From contig JAFUWV010000006.1 of assembly GCA_017477325.1 (NCBI GenBank), positions 1 to 64,000 on the forward strand: a DNA stretch of 64,000 nucleotides. The letters are read 5' to 3'. Within the stretch, counting starts at the first letter, position 1, and each line of letters starts with the position of its first letter. A program made the position numbers and the translations under genes. Shown piece after piece: positions 1-9,322 of the stretch. The notes beneath the pieces were generated by a model, which was given only the letters and a program-made list of their open reading frames with translations, was not told where the DNA came from and did not search any database. Origin of the DNA: Paludibacteraceae bacterium. Lineage in GTDB: Bacteria > Bacteroidota > Bacteroidia > Bacteroidales > Paludibacteraceae.

Positions 1-141
1 GTCCGAGTCCGAGCGTGTTTAAAAGGCGCGGTTGCAGCGCAAACAATCGAGAGCTCTGCTCGAAGATTGAAAGGAGAAACCGCGAGGACAATAATGACTC
101 TGAAGCAAAGCGAAAGAGTCAGTCCGAGTCCGAGCGTGTTT
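1..141. repeat. Direct repeat pair upstream of tRNA-Pro
   Basis: The 20-mer GTCCGAGTCCGAGCGTGTTT occurs at 1-20 and again, exactly, at 122-141, a period of 121 bp. The stretch between is GC-rich and contains short hairpins, for example GACTCT/AGAGTC at about 96-120. The first copy touches the window edge, so a longer array to the left is possible. No protein is supported here; open frames across it also run through the tRNA. Function is unknown. Confidence 0.7.
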
Positions 142-146
142 CGACG

Positions 147-220
147 CGGGGCGTGGCGCAGTCCGGTAGCGCATCTGGTTTGGGACCAGGAGGTCGAAGG
201 TTCGAATCCTTTCACCCCGA
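147..220 (+). tRNA. tRNA-Pro (anticodon TGG)
   Basis: The cloverleaf can be drawn directly. The acceptor strand CGGGGCG (147-153) pairs with CACCCCG (213-219) with one C-A mismatch. The D stem is GCGC/GCGC, and the anticodon stem TCTGG/CCAGG encloses TTTGGGA with anticodon TGG. The T arm is GAAGG-TTCGAAT-CCTTT. The discriminator is A220 and CCA is not encoded. The first acceptor pair, C1-G72, fits tRNA-Pro. It decodes CCA and, by wobble, other proline codons. The acceptor mismatch and the G-T pair in the T stem are slightly unusual. Confidence 0.95.
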
Positions 221-225
221 CAATT

Positions 226-252
226 TGAGAGAATCACGATTCTCTCATTTTT
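226..252 (+). terminator. Rho-independent terminator after tRNA-Pro
   Basis: TGAGAGAAT and ATTCTCTCA form a perfect 9-bp stem around a CACG loop, followed by a run of T. It starts six bases after the tRNA, so it should end that transcript. Confidence 0.85.
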
Positions 253-454
253 GTCATTTTGACACTGTTTCTTCCAAATACCATACAAAGTGTAAGTTCA
301 CGGGTAGCATACTTTAAGCATACTTCAAGCTCAGTGTTACGAATCTCCTTAATTTGACATTCTGTCACCCATTCTCTCTTTTTGCTTACATTTTGTCAAA
401 CCAGACAACCGCTTGTTGTAAATCTTCATTCTGTGCAATATCATAACAAATAGT
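253..454. other. Intergenic region with palindromes and shuffled repeat modules
   Basis: No gene is seen. It holds a 19-mer at 306-324 and the 12-mer CAAGCTCAGTGT at 326-337; both also occur, in the opposite order, at 24585-24616. It also holds TGACATTCTGTCA at 355-367 and a related TTACATTTTGTCA at 386-398, about 60-100 bp upstream of the DUF4491-glyA promoter. The last two could be operator sites (inference). Confidence 0.5.
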
Positions 455-456
455 GA

Positions 457-487
457 TTGTGCATTTCAATAAAAAGTAGTATCTTTG
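457..487 (+). promoter_or_regulatory. Promoter of DUF4491-glyA-rlmN operon
   Basis: TTG at 457-459 and TATCTTTG at 480-487 are spaced by 20 bp and match the Bacteroidetes -33/-7 consensus. The predicted leader to the ATG at 544 is about 50 nt. Confidence 0.8.
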
Positions 488-543
488 CAACCTGAATAAA
501 CAATTACACACCCGTTTAATTACAAGCATTCATATAAGCACTT

Positions 544-855
544 ATGGAAATCACATTCTCATCATTCGAAGGAATCATCATCGGTTTGGCTACTTTTCTC
601 ATCATTGGAATGTTCCACCCTATTGTTATTAAGGCAGAGTACTATCTCGGAGTACGTTCTTGGTGGTTGTTTGCAATAGCCGGAGTCTTAGGCTCTATGG
701 GCTCTATCTTTGTCACCAACCATATTTTAAGTATCTGCCTCGGTGTGTTTGCCTTCTCATCTTTCTGGGGAATACACGAGCTCTTCCAGCAAAGGGAGCG
801 GGTTAGAAAAGGCTGGTTTCCTGCCAATCCCAAAAGAATCAACACTGAAAAATAA
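544..855 (+). CDS. DUF4491 family small membrane protein
   Basis: A 103-residue protein made almost entirely of three hydrophobic helices (about residues 8-28, 38-58 and 60-78), followed by a basic tail (RERVRKGWFPANPKR). This is the size and layout of the DUF4491 family, found mainly in Bacteroidales and Clostridia, whose function is unknown. The conserved W-G-I-H-E-L-F-Q-Q-x-x-R-V-x-K-G-W-F-P-x-N-P-K-R end is visible. It lies in the inner membrane by prediction. It is first in an operon, eight bases upstream of glyA, so it is probably cotranscribed with serine hydroxymethyltransferase. Start: ATG 544, about 57 nt behind a clear promoter. Confidence 0.85.
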   Translation: MEITFSSFEGIIIGLATFLIIGMFHPIVIKAEYYLGVRSWWLFAIAGVLGSMGSIFVTNHILSICLGVFAFSSFWGIHELFQQRERVRKGWFPANPKRINTEK

Positions 856-863
856 TATAGTTT

Positions 864-2144
864 ATGACACGAGACACTGAAATCTTTGACATTATCCGCC
901 GTGAGCGTGAACGTCAGACACGCGGCATCGAACTGATTGCCAGCGAAAACTATGTGAGCGACCAGGTATTGGAAGCCATGGGCTCTGTCCTCACCAACAA
1001 GTATGCTGAAGGCTACCCCGGCAAACGCTATTATGGTGGTTGTGAAGTGGTCGACCTCAGCGAACGCCTTGCACAAGAGCGCCTTAAGCAACTTTATGGA
1101 GCAGTATGGGTCAACGTCCAGCCGCACTCTGGCGCACAAGCCAATATGGCGGTATTCATGGCTTGCCTCAATGCTGGAGACAAGTTCCTCGGTCTCAACC
1201 TGAGTCATGGAGGGCATCTCAGTCATGGTTCCCCTGTCAACTTTTCAGGTCTCATGTTTCATGCCTTGGAGTATAATGTGCGCGAAGAAGACGGACGCGT
1301 GGATTATGACCAGCTTGAGCAAGTAGCGCGCACTGAACACCCTAAACTCATCATTGCAGGTGCAAGCGCCTACTCTCGCGAGTGGGACTATGAGCGCATT
1401 CGCCGTGTGGCAGACGAGATCGGAGCTATCTTCATGGTTGATATGGCGCACCCTGCAGGACTCATTGCAGCAGGTCTCCTCAAAAACCCTGTTAAATATG
1501 CGCATATTGTCACCTCTACCACGCACAAGACTCTCCGTGGTCCCCGTGGAGGAGTCATCCTTATGGGTGAAGACTTCCCCAACCCATGGGGTAAAACCAC
1601 TCCCAAAGGCGAAGTAAAGATGATGTCTGCTATGCTTGACTCCGCTGTCTTCCCCGGCACACAAGGCGGTCCTCTCGAGCACGTCATTGCAGCTAAAGCC
1701 GTTGCCTTCGGAGAAGCGTTGCAACCGTCATATGTTGACTATCAGAAGCAAGTTCAACTCAATGCTGCCGTTATGGCTGAAGCATTTGTTGACAAAGGCT
1801 ACAAAATCATATCCGGAGGCACCGACAACCACTGCATGCTCGTTGACCTGCGTACTAAGTTCCCCGACCTTACGGGCAAAATAGCTGAGAAAGCACTCGT
1901 CGCTGCCGACATCACTACCAACAAGAACATGGTGCCTTTCGATTCGCGCTCTGCTTTCCAGACCTCAGGTCTCCGCTTCGGCACTCCGGCAATAACCACT
2001 CGTGGACTCAAAGAAGACATGATGCCGTGGATTGTTAACCTCATCGACCGCGTACTCGGCAATCCGGAAGACGAGCAGAATATTCTGAAGGTAAGACAAG
2101 AAGTCAATGCAGAGATGGTGAAATATCCCCTCTTTGCGTGGTGA
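864..2144 (+). CDS. glyA: Serine hydroxymethyltransferase
   Basis: A 426-residue PLP enzyme (fold type I) that interconverts serine plus tetrahydrofolate with glycine plus 5,10-methylene-THF in the cytoplasm. Family marks are [19 protein letters not shown] near the N-terminus, the [13 protein letters not shown] substrate loop, and the [12 protein letters not shown] segment in which K222 forms the Schiff base. Length is normal. It sits eight bases after the DUF4491 gene and is followed by rlmN, so all three are likely one transcript. The glycine cleavage P-protein lies near the other end of the window and completes the same one-carbon cycle. No truncation or odd residues. Confidence 0.98.
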   Translation: MTRDTEIFDIIRRERERQTRGIELIASENYVSDQVLEAMGSVLTNKYAEGYPGKRYYGGCEVVDLSERLAQERLKQLYGAVWVNVQPHSGAQANMAVFMACLNAGDKFLGLNLSHGGHLSHGSPVNFSGLMFHALEYNVREEDGRVDYDQLEQVARTEHPKLIIAGASAYSREWDYERIRRVADEIGAIFMVDMAHPAGLIAAGLLKNPVKYAHIVTSTTHKTLRGPRGGVILMGEDFPNPWGKTTPKGEVKMMSAMLDSAVFPGTQGGPLEHVIAAKAVAFGEALQPSYVDYQKQVQLNAAVMAEAFVDKGYKIISGGTDNHCMLVDLRTKFPDLTGKIAEKALVAADITTNKNMVPFDSRSAFQTSGLRFGTPAITTRGLKEDMMPWIVNLIDRVLGNPEDEQNILKVRQEVNAEMVKYPLFAW

Positions 2145-2190
2145 TAACTATGTACAACCTCATTTAAATAATGTATCGCCTCTGTCATTA

Positions 2191-3279
2191 ATGGAAACAC
2201 TGCTTGGTAAAACATTGCAAGAACTGCAGCAGGTAGCCCTCTCTGTGGGGCTACCTCGCTTTGCAGGAAAGCAACTTGCAGAGTGGCTTTATCAGAAGCG
2301 GGCAGCCTCTTTCGCTGAGATGACCAATATCTCACTCAAAGGCAGGCAGGCACTCGCAGAGCAATACACTCTTGGACTCACTCCTCCTTCTGCAGAAGCA
2401 GTCTCCACTGACGGCACTAAGAAATATCTGTTCAAGATAGAAAACCAACAGCCTAAACCTGCAACCGACAGCCAAAACATCACAACCGGGATGCCAAACA
2501 TCTCCCACGCCTACATTGAGTCGGTTTATATACCCGAAGACGACCGTGCCACACTCTGTGTCAGCACTCAGGCTGGATGCAAGATGGGATGCCGCTTCTG
2601 CATGACCGGAACTCTCGGATTCCATGGTCAACTCTCAGCTGCCGACATCCTTAACCAGATATTCTCCATACCTGACTCTTCCACACTCACCAACCTTGTA
2701 TATATGGGCGAAGGCGAACCCTGTGACAATATTGATGCTGTACTCCGCTCAATCGAAATACTAACTGCACCTTGGGGTTGCGCATGGTCTCCCAAACGGA
2801 TAACTGTCTCCTCTGTTGGCTATATGCCGGGGCTTCGCCGCCTCCTCGATGAGTGCGACTGCCATGTTGCTATCAGTCTGCATAACCCGTTCGCAGCAGA
2901 GCGTGCCGGCATCATGCCTATTGAGAAAGCATATCCTGTCGAGCAGGTTATCAGTCTGTTAAAGCAGTACGACTGGACGCATCAGCGACGCGTTTCCTTT
3001 GAATACATCTGCTTCGGTGGTAAAAACGACACCATGCGTCATGCTCAAGCGCTTCGCCAACTGCTAAAAGGCCTGCCATGCAGAGTCAACCTCATTCGCT
3101 TTCACGAGTCGCCGGACAATTCCACTCTCTCCGATTTCCATAGTTCTACACAAGAGCAGATGGAGTGGCTCCGTGACTGGCTTACTAACAACTCCGTCAC
3201 CACCACCATCCGACGCTCTCGGGGAGAAGACATACTCGCCGCTTGCGGAATGTTGGTAAACTCACTTAAGGAAAACTGA
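2191..3279 (+). CDS. rlmN: 23S rRNA (adenine-2503-C2)-methyltransferase, RlmN/Cfr family
   Basis: A radical SAM methyltransferase that methylates C2 of A2503 in 23S rRNA (in RlmN also A37 of some tRNAs). The cluster motif is C130-K-M-G-C134-R-F-C137, followed by MTGTLGFHGQL. The second catalytic cysteine, C352, is in the C-terminal ILAACGML segment. MGEGEP and the ISLHNP segment are also typical. I place the start at ATG 2191, giving 362 residues, because the longer frame would need a TTG at 2134 overlapping glyA and its extra residues do not look like the family. RlmN rather than Cfr is inferred from context and general resemblance. Confidence 0.92.
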   Translation: METLLGKTLQELQQVALSVGLPRFAGKQLAEWLYQKRAASFAEMTNISLKGRQALAEQYTLGLTPPSAEAVSTDGTKKYLFKIENQQPKPATDSQNITTGMPNISHAYIESVYIPEDDRATLCVSTQAGCKMGCRFCMTGTLGFHGQLSAADILNQIFSIPDSSTLTNLVYMGEGEPCDNIDAVLRSIEILTAPWGCAWSPKRITVSSVGYMPGLRRLLDECDCHVAISLHNPFAAERAGIMPIEKAYPVEQVISLLKQYDWTHQRRVSFEYICFGGKNDTMRHAQALRQLLKGLPCRVNLIRFHESPDNSTLSDFHSSTQEQMEWLRDWLTNNSVTTTIRRSRGEDILAACGMLVNSLKEN

Positions 3280-3301
3280 TCTATAGCAAAACCTATTCGT
3301 C

Positions 3302-4264
3302 ATGAGAAAGTCCCTGCTCTTCATCTTTCTGCTTGCATCTCTCTCAATGCAGGCACAACTGCGCATTATCAGCTACAATGTTGAAAATCTCTTCGACACC
3401 AAGCATGACTCACTCAAACTCGATGAAGATTTCACTCCTGATGGCAGATACCATTGGACAAAAAACAGATATAACCGCAAACTTGAAAACCTTAGCCGGG
3501 TCATAGTAAGCATCGGAGAGTGGAAAAATGCAGCAGTTGTCGGACTTTGTGAAGTGGAAAACGAACAATGCATCATAGACCTCTTGAACATAGGCAAACT
3601 CAAACATCTTGGCTATGAATACATTCACCAAGACAGTCCCGATGAGCGTGGAATAGACTGCACCCTGCTCTACGACCCCAAGCAACTGACACCTGTCAGC
3701 CATGCTTTTATTCGCGTACCCATGCCTGAGTCGGAACGTCCCACGCGCGATATTATATATATGTGTGCCCAAGTCAAGCAGAAAGGCAAACACCAGCACT
3801 CTCGTCTTGACACTTTGCATATCATGATGTGCCACCTACCCTCACAACTCGGAGGTGCGGAGCAGACAGCTCACAAACGCGCTATTGCACACCGCATACT
3901 GCAACACACTGTTGACAGCATTCTTTTCTCCAGTCACAATGCAAAGATTATCATCATGGGAGACATGAATTCCGCACCTACCGACCACCTCAGAGGAATG
4001 CGCAATCTCATGGTGCCGATTGAAAAAGAACTCCGTAGCGAAGCAGGTACACACAAATGGCAGGGCTATTGGTCATGCCTCGACCAGTTCTATGTATCAA
4101 AATCTCTCTTGGAGGAAGCCCGCGCTCATATCTACAACGAGTCGTGGATACTTGAACGCGATGAGAAATACGGTGGAGAACAACCTATGCGCTGCTACAA
4201 ATACACCACGTGGCAACCCGGCTACTCCGACCATCTGCCAATCTATCTTGATATCACGCACTAA
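3302..4264 (+). CDS. Exported endonuclease/exonuclease/phosphatase family protein
   Basis: A 320-residue protein with a Sec signal peptide (about residues 1-18, cut after QA or AQ), then an EEP-fold domain. Visible catalytic motifs are LRIISYNVENLFD (Asn), GLCEVEN (metal-binding Glu), MMCHLPS (His), IIMGDMNSAP (Asp/Asn) and the terminal YSDHLPI (Asp-His). These match the DNase I/sphingomyelinase/inositol phosphatase superfamily. The substrate cannot be told from sequence: DNA, phosphoesters or lipids are all possible. It is likely periplasmic or secreted. It begins 22 bases after rlmN on the same strand and may be the end of that operon. Confidence 0.88.
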   Translation: MRKSLLFIFLLASLSMQAQLRIISYNVENLFDTKHDSLKLDEDFTPDGRYHWTKNRYNRKLENLSRVIVSIGEWKNAAVVGLCEVENEQCIIDLLNIGKLKHLGYEYIHQDSPDERGIDCTLLYDPKQLTPVSHAFIRVPMPESERPTRDIIYMCAQVKQKGKHQHSRLDTLHIMMCHLPSQLGGAEQTAHKRAIAHRILQHTVDSILFSSHNAKIIIMGDMNSAPTDHLRGMRNLMVPIEKELRSEAGTHKWQGYWSCLDQFYVSKSLLEEARAHIYNESWILERDEKYGGEQPMRCYKYTTWQPGYSDHLPIYLDITH

Positions 4265-4281
4265 GATAAGACCCGCAGACC

Positions 4282-4761
4282 TTATCTCAGCCTGTCAGCA
4301 GCACGCACAAGAGCTTCGTCTTTCAGTATTGCACGAGTTGCCATCAGTGTGAGCACCATATTCACAAGAGGTATGGCTGCCCATGGAGTGATGTACCATT
4401 CCACATAGAAGTTCTTTGTTGCAAACCATACATATACTGCCAGTATCGCATACCAGCCAAGGCACAATATTACGTTCACCACATTGATGCGCGCCTGCAG
4501 TATCCTGCGCTTGAAAAGGAATATCACCATGAATGCCACAGCAGGAATCACTATCGAGATAATAGATAGCGACACCGTATTCATCAATCTGACAGGTATC
4601 TCCGGGTTAGTCACGTCATATATTCCCGTAAACGTCATCGAGAGTTCTCTGTAGTTCTCCGCCGTCTCAGGTGAAATAAAATCTACCGGAGAGAAGAAGC
4701 ACAGCAATGTGCCAAGTATAACTACAAGAAATAAATAAAGTGTTTGTATTCTTTGTATCAT
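4282..4761 (-). CDS. DUF4293 family membrane protein
   Basis: A 159-residue protein with four predicted transmembrane helices (about residues 6-26, 61-85, 92-113 and 124-145). The start MIQRIQTLYLFL and the end RAADRLR are characteristic of the DUF4293 family of Bacteroidetes; function is unknown. It has its own promoter on the minus strand, divergent from valS and convergent with the phosphohydrolase gene, from which its stop is 17 bases away. The two genes on either side of 4270 therefore face each other with almost no spacer. Confidence 0.85.
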   Translation of the reverse strand: MIQRIQTLYLFLVVILGTLLCFFSPVDFISPETAENYRELSMTFTGIYDVTNPEIPVRLMNTVSLSIISIVIPAVAFMVIFLFKRRILQARINVVNVILCLGWYAILAVYVWFATKNFYVEWYITPWAAIPLVNMVLTLMATRAILKDEALVRAADRLR

Positions 4762-4792
4762 AGCATTATGTTATTTAGTCTTATTCTTTCTG

Positions 4793-4824
4793 CAAAGATA
4801 CGACAATATTCCCGAATCTGCAAA
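4793..4824 (-). promoter_or_regulatory. Promoter of DUF4293 gene
   Basis: Read on the minus strand: TTTG (4821-4824), 20 bp, TATCTTTG (4793-4800). It is back to back with the valS promoter, with only six bases between the two -33 boxes, so the polymerases may compete. Confidence 0.8.
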
Positions 4825-4829
4825 TTATA

Positions 4830-4861
4830 TTTGCTTATTCAGAAAAGTTGCAGTATCTTTG
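4830..4861 (+). promoter_or_regulatory. Promoter of valS
   Basis: TTTG (4830-4833), 20 bp, TATCTTTG (4854-4861). It predicts a transcript start near 4868 and a leader of about 85 nt to ATG 4952. Confidence 0.8.
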
Positions 4862-4951
4862 CACGCTTTTTAGCAAGTCTTTGCATACATGGCAAACGTC
4901 TTAAACAACCAACTTAGCAAACTTTACAAAATTAGCAAACCATCATTATAC

Positions 4952-7576
4952 ATGGAGACAAAGTACAATCCGACAGACATTGAGGCCAAATGGTATGAGT
5001 ATTGGCTTCAGCACAAGTTTTTCCACTCTGAACCCGACAATCGTGAACCATATACCATTGTTATTCCACCTCCAAACGTAACCGGTGTGCTTCACATGGG
5101 CCACATGCTCAACAACACCATTCAGGATATTCTTGTCCGTCGTGCACGTCAGGAAGGAAAAAATGCATGTTGGGTACCGGGTACTGACCATGCATCTATA
5201 GCTACTGAGGCAAAGGTTGTTGGAAAACTGGCAGAACAGGGCATACAGAAAACTGATCTCACACGTGAGCAGTTTCTTGAGCATGCATGGGATTGGACTC
5301 GTGAGCATGGAGGTATCATTCTAAAGCAACTTCGCAAACTCGGTGCGTCATGTGATTGGGATCGTACCGGTTTCACCATGGATGAACCTCGCTCTGAGAG
5401 CGTTATAAAAGTATTCTGCGACCTCTATCAGAAAGGACTCATCTACCGTGGCGTGCGTATGGTCAACTGGGACCCGAAAGCACTCACCGCTCTTTCCGAT
5501 GAAGAGGTCATTTTCAAAGAGCATCATGGCAAACTTTATTATCTTAGATATAAAGTAGAAGGTGAAGACAGTTATGCCGTTGTGGCCACCACCCGCCCCG
5601 AGACCATCATGGGAGATACTGCCATGTGTATCAACCCTAATAATCCTAAGACTGCCTGGCTCAAAGGCAAACGCGTGATTGTACCTCTCGTCAATCGGGT
5701 TATTCCTGTCATAGAAGACGATTACGTTGATATGGAGTTTGGTACGGGCTGCCTCAAGGTTACACCGGCACACGATGTCAACGACTATATGCTTGGAGAA
5801 AAATACAACCTGCCAAGCATAGATATTTTCAATGATAACGGAACACTGAGCGAAGCAGCTGGTCTTTATGTCGGCATGGACCGTTTCGACTGCCGCAAGC
5901 AGATTGAGAAAGATCTTGAGGCTGCAGGTCTAATGGAGAAGACAGAAGACTATACCAACAACGTAGGTTTCTCCGAACGCACCAATGTACCTATCGAGCC
6001 TAAACTCTCCATGCAGTGGTTCTTGAAGATGGAGCATCTTGCTAAGATTGCCCTTGAACCCGTCATGAAAGATGATATATGCTTCTACCCGCAGAAGTAT
6101 AAGAACACTTATCGCCACTGGCTTGAGAATATCAAAGACTGGTGTATCTCACGCCAGCTTTGGTGGGGACACCGTATTCCTGCCTACTATCTGCCTGAAG
6201 GTGGATATGTTGTAGCGGAAAATCAGGAAGAAGCATTAAAACTGGCTATCAAGAAAACCGGCAACCAATCTCTTACTATTGACGATCTGAAGCAGGACCC
6301 TGACTGTCTTGACACATGGTTCTCTTCGTGGTTGTGGCCTATCTCGCTTTTCGATGGCATACGCAACCCGGGTAACAAAGAAATCAACTACTACTACCCC
6401 ACCGCTGATCTCGTGACCGGACCTGACATCATTTTCTTCTGGGTGGCACGTATGATTATGGCCGGCTATGAGTATGAAGGCAAGATGCCCTTCCGCAATG
6501 TATATTTCACAGGTATCGTGCGCGACAAACTTGGGCGTAAGATGTCTAAGTCGCTCGGTAATAGTCCTGACCCGCTTGTACTCATTGAGAAATTTGGTGC
6601 CGATGGAGTACGCATGGGAATGATGCTCTCTGCTCCTGCCGGCAACGATATCCTCTTCGATGAGTCTCTCTGCGAGCAAGGACGCAACTTCAATAATAAG
6701 ATATGGAACTGTTTCCGCCTTGTACAGGGGTGGAAGGTGGCTGACATTGAGCAGCCTGCCGAGTGCAAACAAGCTACTGACTGGTTCGAAGCCAAACTGC
6801 GTCAGACTTCACAAGAGATGGACAAACTCTTCAAGAATTACCGTCTCTCAGAGGCACTCATGGCTATCTACAAACTCTTCTGGGACGAGTTCTCATCGTG
6901 GTATCTGGAGATGATCAAACCTGCTTTCGGAGAGCCTATTGATAACACCACCTATTCTCTTACTCTCTCATATTTTGACCGTCTCTTGCGTCTTCTTCAC
7001 CCATTTATGCCATTCATAACCGAAGAACTTTGGCAGAACCTAGATGAACGGCATGATGGTGACACAATAATGTTCGAGCCTATCAACAATCCTCAACTCA
7101 CACCTGCTGACGAGCAGTTAATCGCCCAGACAGAGGATTTAAAACAAATCATCACAGGCATTCGCAACATTCGCCAGCAAAGAGACATCCCACAGAAAGA
7201 GCAACTTCAACTCCAAGTTGTGGGCAAACAGCTTGCTATAGGTACCAGGCTTCTTCTCAAACTCGGCAACCTCAGCCAAATCGATACTGTCGTTCAAAAG
7301 AGTGCCAACGCAGCTTCTTTCCTTGCCGGAGTAACAGAGTATGCTGTTCCTCTCGACGCTTTCGTCAATGTTGATGAGGAAATAAAGAAACTTGAAACTG
7401 AACTGCAGTATCAAGAAGGTTTTCTTCAGAGTGTTATGAAGAAACTTGGCAACGAGCGTTTTGTCCAGAATGCCAAACCGGAGATTGTGGCTAACGAAAG
7501 AAAGAAGCAGGCTGATGCCGAAAGTCGTATCGCAGCACTCAAAGAAAGTATCGCAGCATTAAAAACCAACAAATAA
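4952..7576 (+). CDS. valS: Valyl-tRNA synthetase
   Basis: A class Ia aminoacyl-tRNA synthetase of 874 residues that charges tRNA-Val and edits misacylated threonine. Visible in order: a HIGH motif as HMGH in [15 protein letters not shown], a CP1 editing domain with [12 protein letters not shown], the [10 protein letters not shown] and DVLDTWFSS-type segments (here DCLDTWFSS), the KMSKS loop ([15 protein letters not shown]), an anticodon-binding domain and a C-terminal coiled coil rich in E, K and Q. I chose ATG 4952 ([15 protein letters not shown]) because the family begins there; an upstream ATG at 4889 would add 21 unrelated residues. Confidence 0.97.
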   Translation: METKYNPTDIEAKWYEYWLQHKFFHSEPDNREPYTIVIPPPNVTGVLHMGHMLNNTIQDILVRRARQEGKNACWVPGTDHASIATEAKVVGKLAEQGIQKTDLTREQFLEHAWDWTREHGGIILKQLRKLGASCDWDRTGFTMDEPRSESVIKVFCDLYQKGLIYRGVRMVNWDPKALTALSDEEVIFKEHHGKLYYLRYKVEGEDSYAVVATTRPETIMGDTAMCINPNNPKTAWLKGKRVIVPLVNRVIPVIEDDYVDMEFGTGCLKVTPAHDVNDYMLGEKYNLPSIDIFNDNGTLSEAAGLYVGMDRFDCRKQIEKDLEAAGLMEKTEDYTNNVGFSERTNVPIEPKLSMQWFLKMEHLAKIALEPVMKDDICFYPQKYKNTYRHWLENIKDWCISRQLWWGHRIPAYYLPEGGYVVAENQEEALKLAIKKTGNQSLTIDDLKQDPDCLDTWFSSWLWPISLFDGIRNPGNKEINYYYPTADLVTGPDIIFFWVARMIMAGYEYEGKMPFRNVYFTGIVRDKLGRKMSKSLGNSPDPLVLIEKFGADGVRMGMMLSAPAGNDILFDESLCEQGRNFNNKIWNCFRLVQGWKVADIEQPAECKQATDWFEAKLRQTSQEMDKLFKNYRLSEALMAIYKLFWDEFSSWYLEMIKPAFGEPIDNTTYSLTLSYFDRLLRLLHPFMPFITEELWQNLDERHDGDTIMFEPINNPQLTPADEQLIAQTEDLKQIITGIRNIRQQRDIPQKEQLQLQVVGKQLAIGTRLLLKLGNLSQIDTVVQKSANAASFLAGVTEYAVPLDAFVNVDEEIKKLETELQYQEGFLQSVMKKLGNERFVQNAKPEIVANERKKQADAESRIAALKESIAALKTNK

Positions 7577-7588
7577 AACATCACTACA

Positions 7589-8662
7589 ATGAAAAAACTG
7601 ACTCTTCTCTTTGCCAGCGTTCTGCTCTTGGCTTCGTGTGGCAAAAGTACATTCACCATTAAGGGCGCATTCTCCCCTGAACTCCAAGTACCTGACAGCA
7701 CCGTTATCGGTATTGATATAAAAGCAGGTGACTCTACTGCCACGTACAAAGGCATAGTGAAAGACGACATCTTCAAAATCAGTTTCCCCCTTCCTGAGGA
7801 GCAACTCGTTGTGCTCGATCTCGGTGAACTCGGAGCGACTATGATTGCCGTTGAAGGCGGCAAGACCGGTAACGGAGAAGTCAATATCCAAGTCGGACTC
7901 AATAGTGAAGGCCAACCTGTTATATCAAAAAATGGTACTGTCAACAACGATTTCATTCAGATGTACGATGACTATGAAGCCGAGATATACGATGCTTTCA
8001 ATATTGAAGACGAACAGTTACGCGACAAGACACTGGAGAGCATAATTAATAAGGTTTATCGTACACTTAAAGGTGAAGAAAACGCCCTGACTGATATAAA
8101 TACACTCGCTGGTAACTACGGTTTCCTCAACTACTACTCTGTTTTGGAGCTCGAACAAATTGATACTCTCTGTACACTTATGAACGAGAAATCTCTTTCT
8201 GACAAATACATGAAAGCCGTTTATAAGGCGGTACGTCTTCAGAAGGAGTCGGGCAAAGGTAAGCAATACAAAGATATTTCTGCCTCTACTCCTGACGGAA
8301 AGGCATTGTCTTTATCCCAGTTGATAGGCAAAACCGACTATGTTCTTGTCGACTTCTGGGCATCATGGTGCGGACCATGCCGTCGTGCAATGCCACAAGT
8401 CAAATCACTCTATGACAAGTACAACGGCAAATTACAGATTCTCGGTGTCTCACTCGACAACGATGAAAAAGCTTGGAAAGATGCTATCAAGTCTATGAAT
8501 CTGAATTGGTGCCACATAAGCGATTTGCAGGGGTGGCAAGCAAAAGGGGCACAAGACTATGGTGTTAACAGCATCCCATGTACGGTACTTATTGATAAAG
8601 AAGGAGTTATCGTCGGCAGAAATCTTTCTCATAAAGATATTGAAGCACTGCTTTCCAAGTAA
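7589..8662 (+). CDS. TlpA-like thiol:disulfide oxidoreductase lipoprotein (DUF4369 N-domain)
   Basis: A 357-residue envelope protein. The lipobox is LLASC with lipidated Cys17. Residues about 20-125 form a beta-rich DUF4369-like domain, followed by a helical linker, then a thioredoxin fold (about 228-357) with the active site W260-C-G-P-C264 and a cis-proline loop at SIPCT. Such proteins reduce or shuffle disulfides in the periplasm; the partner is unknown. Twelve bases after valS and reading the same way, it may be cotranscribed with it. An extra Cys near the lipobox is the lipid anchor, not a redox site. Confidence 0.9.
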   Translation: MKKLTLLFASVLLLASCGKSTFTIKGAFSPELQVPDSTVIGIDIKAGDSTATYKGIVKDDIFKISFPLPEEQLVVLDLGELGATMIAVEGGKTGNGEVNIQVGLNSEGQPVISKNGTVNNDFIQMYDDYEAEIYDAFNIEDEQLRDKTLESIINKVYRTLKGEENALTDINTLAGNYGFLNYYSVLELEQIDTLCTLMNEKSLSDKYMKAVYKAVRLQKESGKGKQYKDISASTPDGKALSLSQLIGKTDYVLVDFWASWCGPCRRAMPQVKSLYDKYNGKLQILGVSLDNDEKAWKDAIKSMNLNWCHISDLQGWQAKGAQDYGVNSIPCTVLIDKEGVIVGRNLSHKDIEALLSK

Positions 8663-8699
8663 AACATGTTGTTGGAACAGAAAAAAATCAATAAAAGTT

Positions 8700-8729
8700 T
8701 TTGTAAATCAAAAAGTTTATGTAACTTTG
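8700..8729 (+). promoter_or_regulatory. Promoter of HU gene
   Basis: TTTG (8700-8703), 18 bp, TAACTTTG (8722-8729). The leader to ATG 8801 is about 65 nt. Confidence 0.7.
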
Positions 8730-8800
8730 CACCCGATTTCGCGCTTATTAAAAACGTTGACACAATTTTTATACGTAAAATATACTAAATACTTACAATT

Positions 8801-9073
8801 ATGACTAAAGCAGAACTTGTAAATCAAATCGCAGCACAAACAGGTTATGAAAAATCAACAGTGCTGAACGTTGTAGAAGCTTTCATGGAGAATGTGAAAG
8901 GTTCTATCGTTAACAATGAGAATGTTTATCTCCGTGGTTTCGGTACATTCCAAACCAAGGTTCGCAAGGAGAAAGTAGCTCGCAACATTTCTAAGAACAC
9001 CACTATCGTTGTTCCCGAGCACGTTATACCCGCTTTCAAGCCTTCTAAGGAGTTTGTTAAATCTATCAAATAA
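8801..9073 (+). CDS. HU-family DNA-binding protein
   Basis: A 90-residue nucleoid protein of the HU/IHF fold. It has the helical N-terminus (MTKAELVNQIAAQTGY), the GFGTFQTKVRKEK beta segment, an arm with V-P-E-H-V-I-P-A-F-K-P, and the terminal helix FVKSIK. The HU motif with Pro at the arm tip is replaced by the variant seen in Bacteroidetes HU proteins. It bends and compacts DNA as a dimer. It is expressed from its own promoter and followed eight bases later by a tiny ribosomal protein gene. Length is normal. Confidence 0.95.
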   Translation: MTKAELVNQIAAQTGYEKSTVLNVVEAFMENVKGSIVNNENVYLRGFGTFQTKVRKEKVARNISKNTTIVVPEHVIPAFKPSKEFVKSIK

Positions 9074-9081
9074 TTCCTGCT

Positions 9082-9171
9082 ATGCCTAACGGAAAGAAAC
9101 ATAAGAGACATAAGATGTCAACTCACAAACGTAAAAAACGTTTGCGTAAGAACCGTCATAAGAAGAAGTAA
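9082..9171 (+). CDS. Very small basic ribosomal protein (AURKAIP1/COX24-like, bS22-like)
   Basis: ATG at 9082 and TAA at 9169-9171 give only 29 residues, more than half of them Lys, Arg or His: MPNGKKHKRHKMSTHKRKKR then a second basic run ending in RHKKK. This pattern (K-R-H-K-M-x-T-H-K-R-K-K-R) is that of the AURKAIP1/COX24-domain small-subunit proteins found throughout Bacteroidetes. It is easily missed because of its size. It follows HU by eight bases, so it likely shares the HU transcript. The family assignment is from remembered resemblance. Confidence 0.88.
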   Translation: MPNGKKHKRHKMSTHKRKKRLRKNRHKKK

Positions 9172-9187
9172 GACGGTCGTAACTATG

Positions 9188-9239
9188 CATAATTCATAAT
9201 GCGTTATTCATTCTTAATGATTATGCATTATGAATTATG
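9188..9239. repeat. 15-bp perfect inverted repeat
   Basis: CATAATTCATAATGC (9188-9202) and its exact reverse complement (9225-9239) flank 22 bases. The very AT-rich hairpin has no T-run. It may act as a weak terminator or processing site between the small ribosomal protein gene and rng, or be a dispersed intergenic repeat. Confidence 0.75.
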
Positions 9240-9322
9240 TTTTTATTAACTTGTCTGCCTGCCAACAAGTCGGATTTGGGCGCAAACCGATGACAGACAG
9301 ACTATAACAAATATTTTTTATA

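Noticed and set aside
15-317. Open frames on both strands spanning 15-317
   Set aside because: They run through the tRNA-Pro and its terminator; composition is that of structured RNA, not protein.
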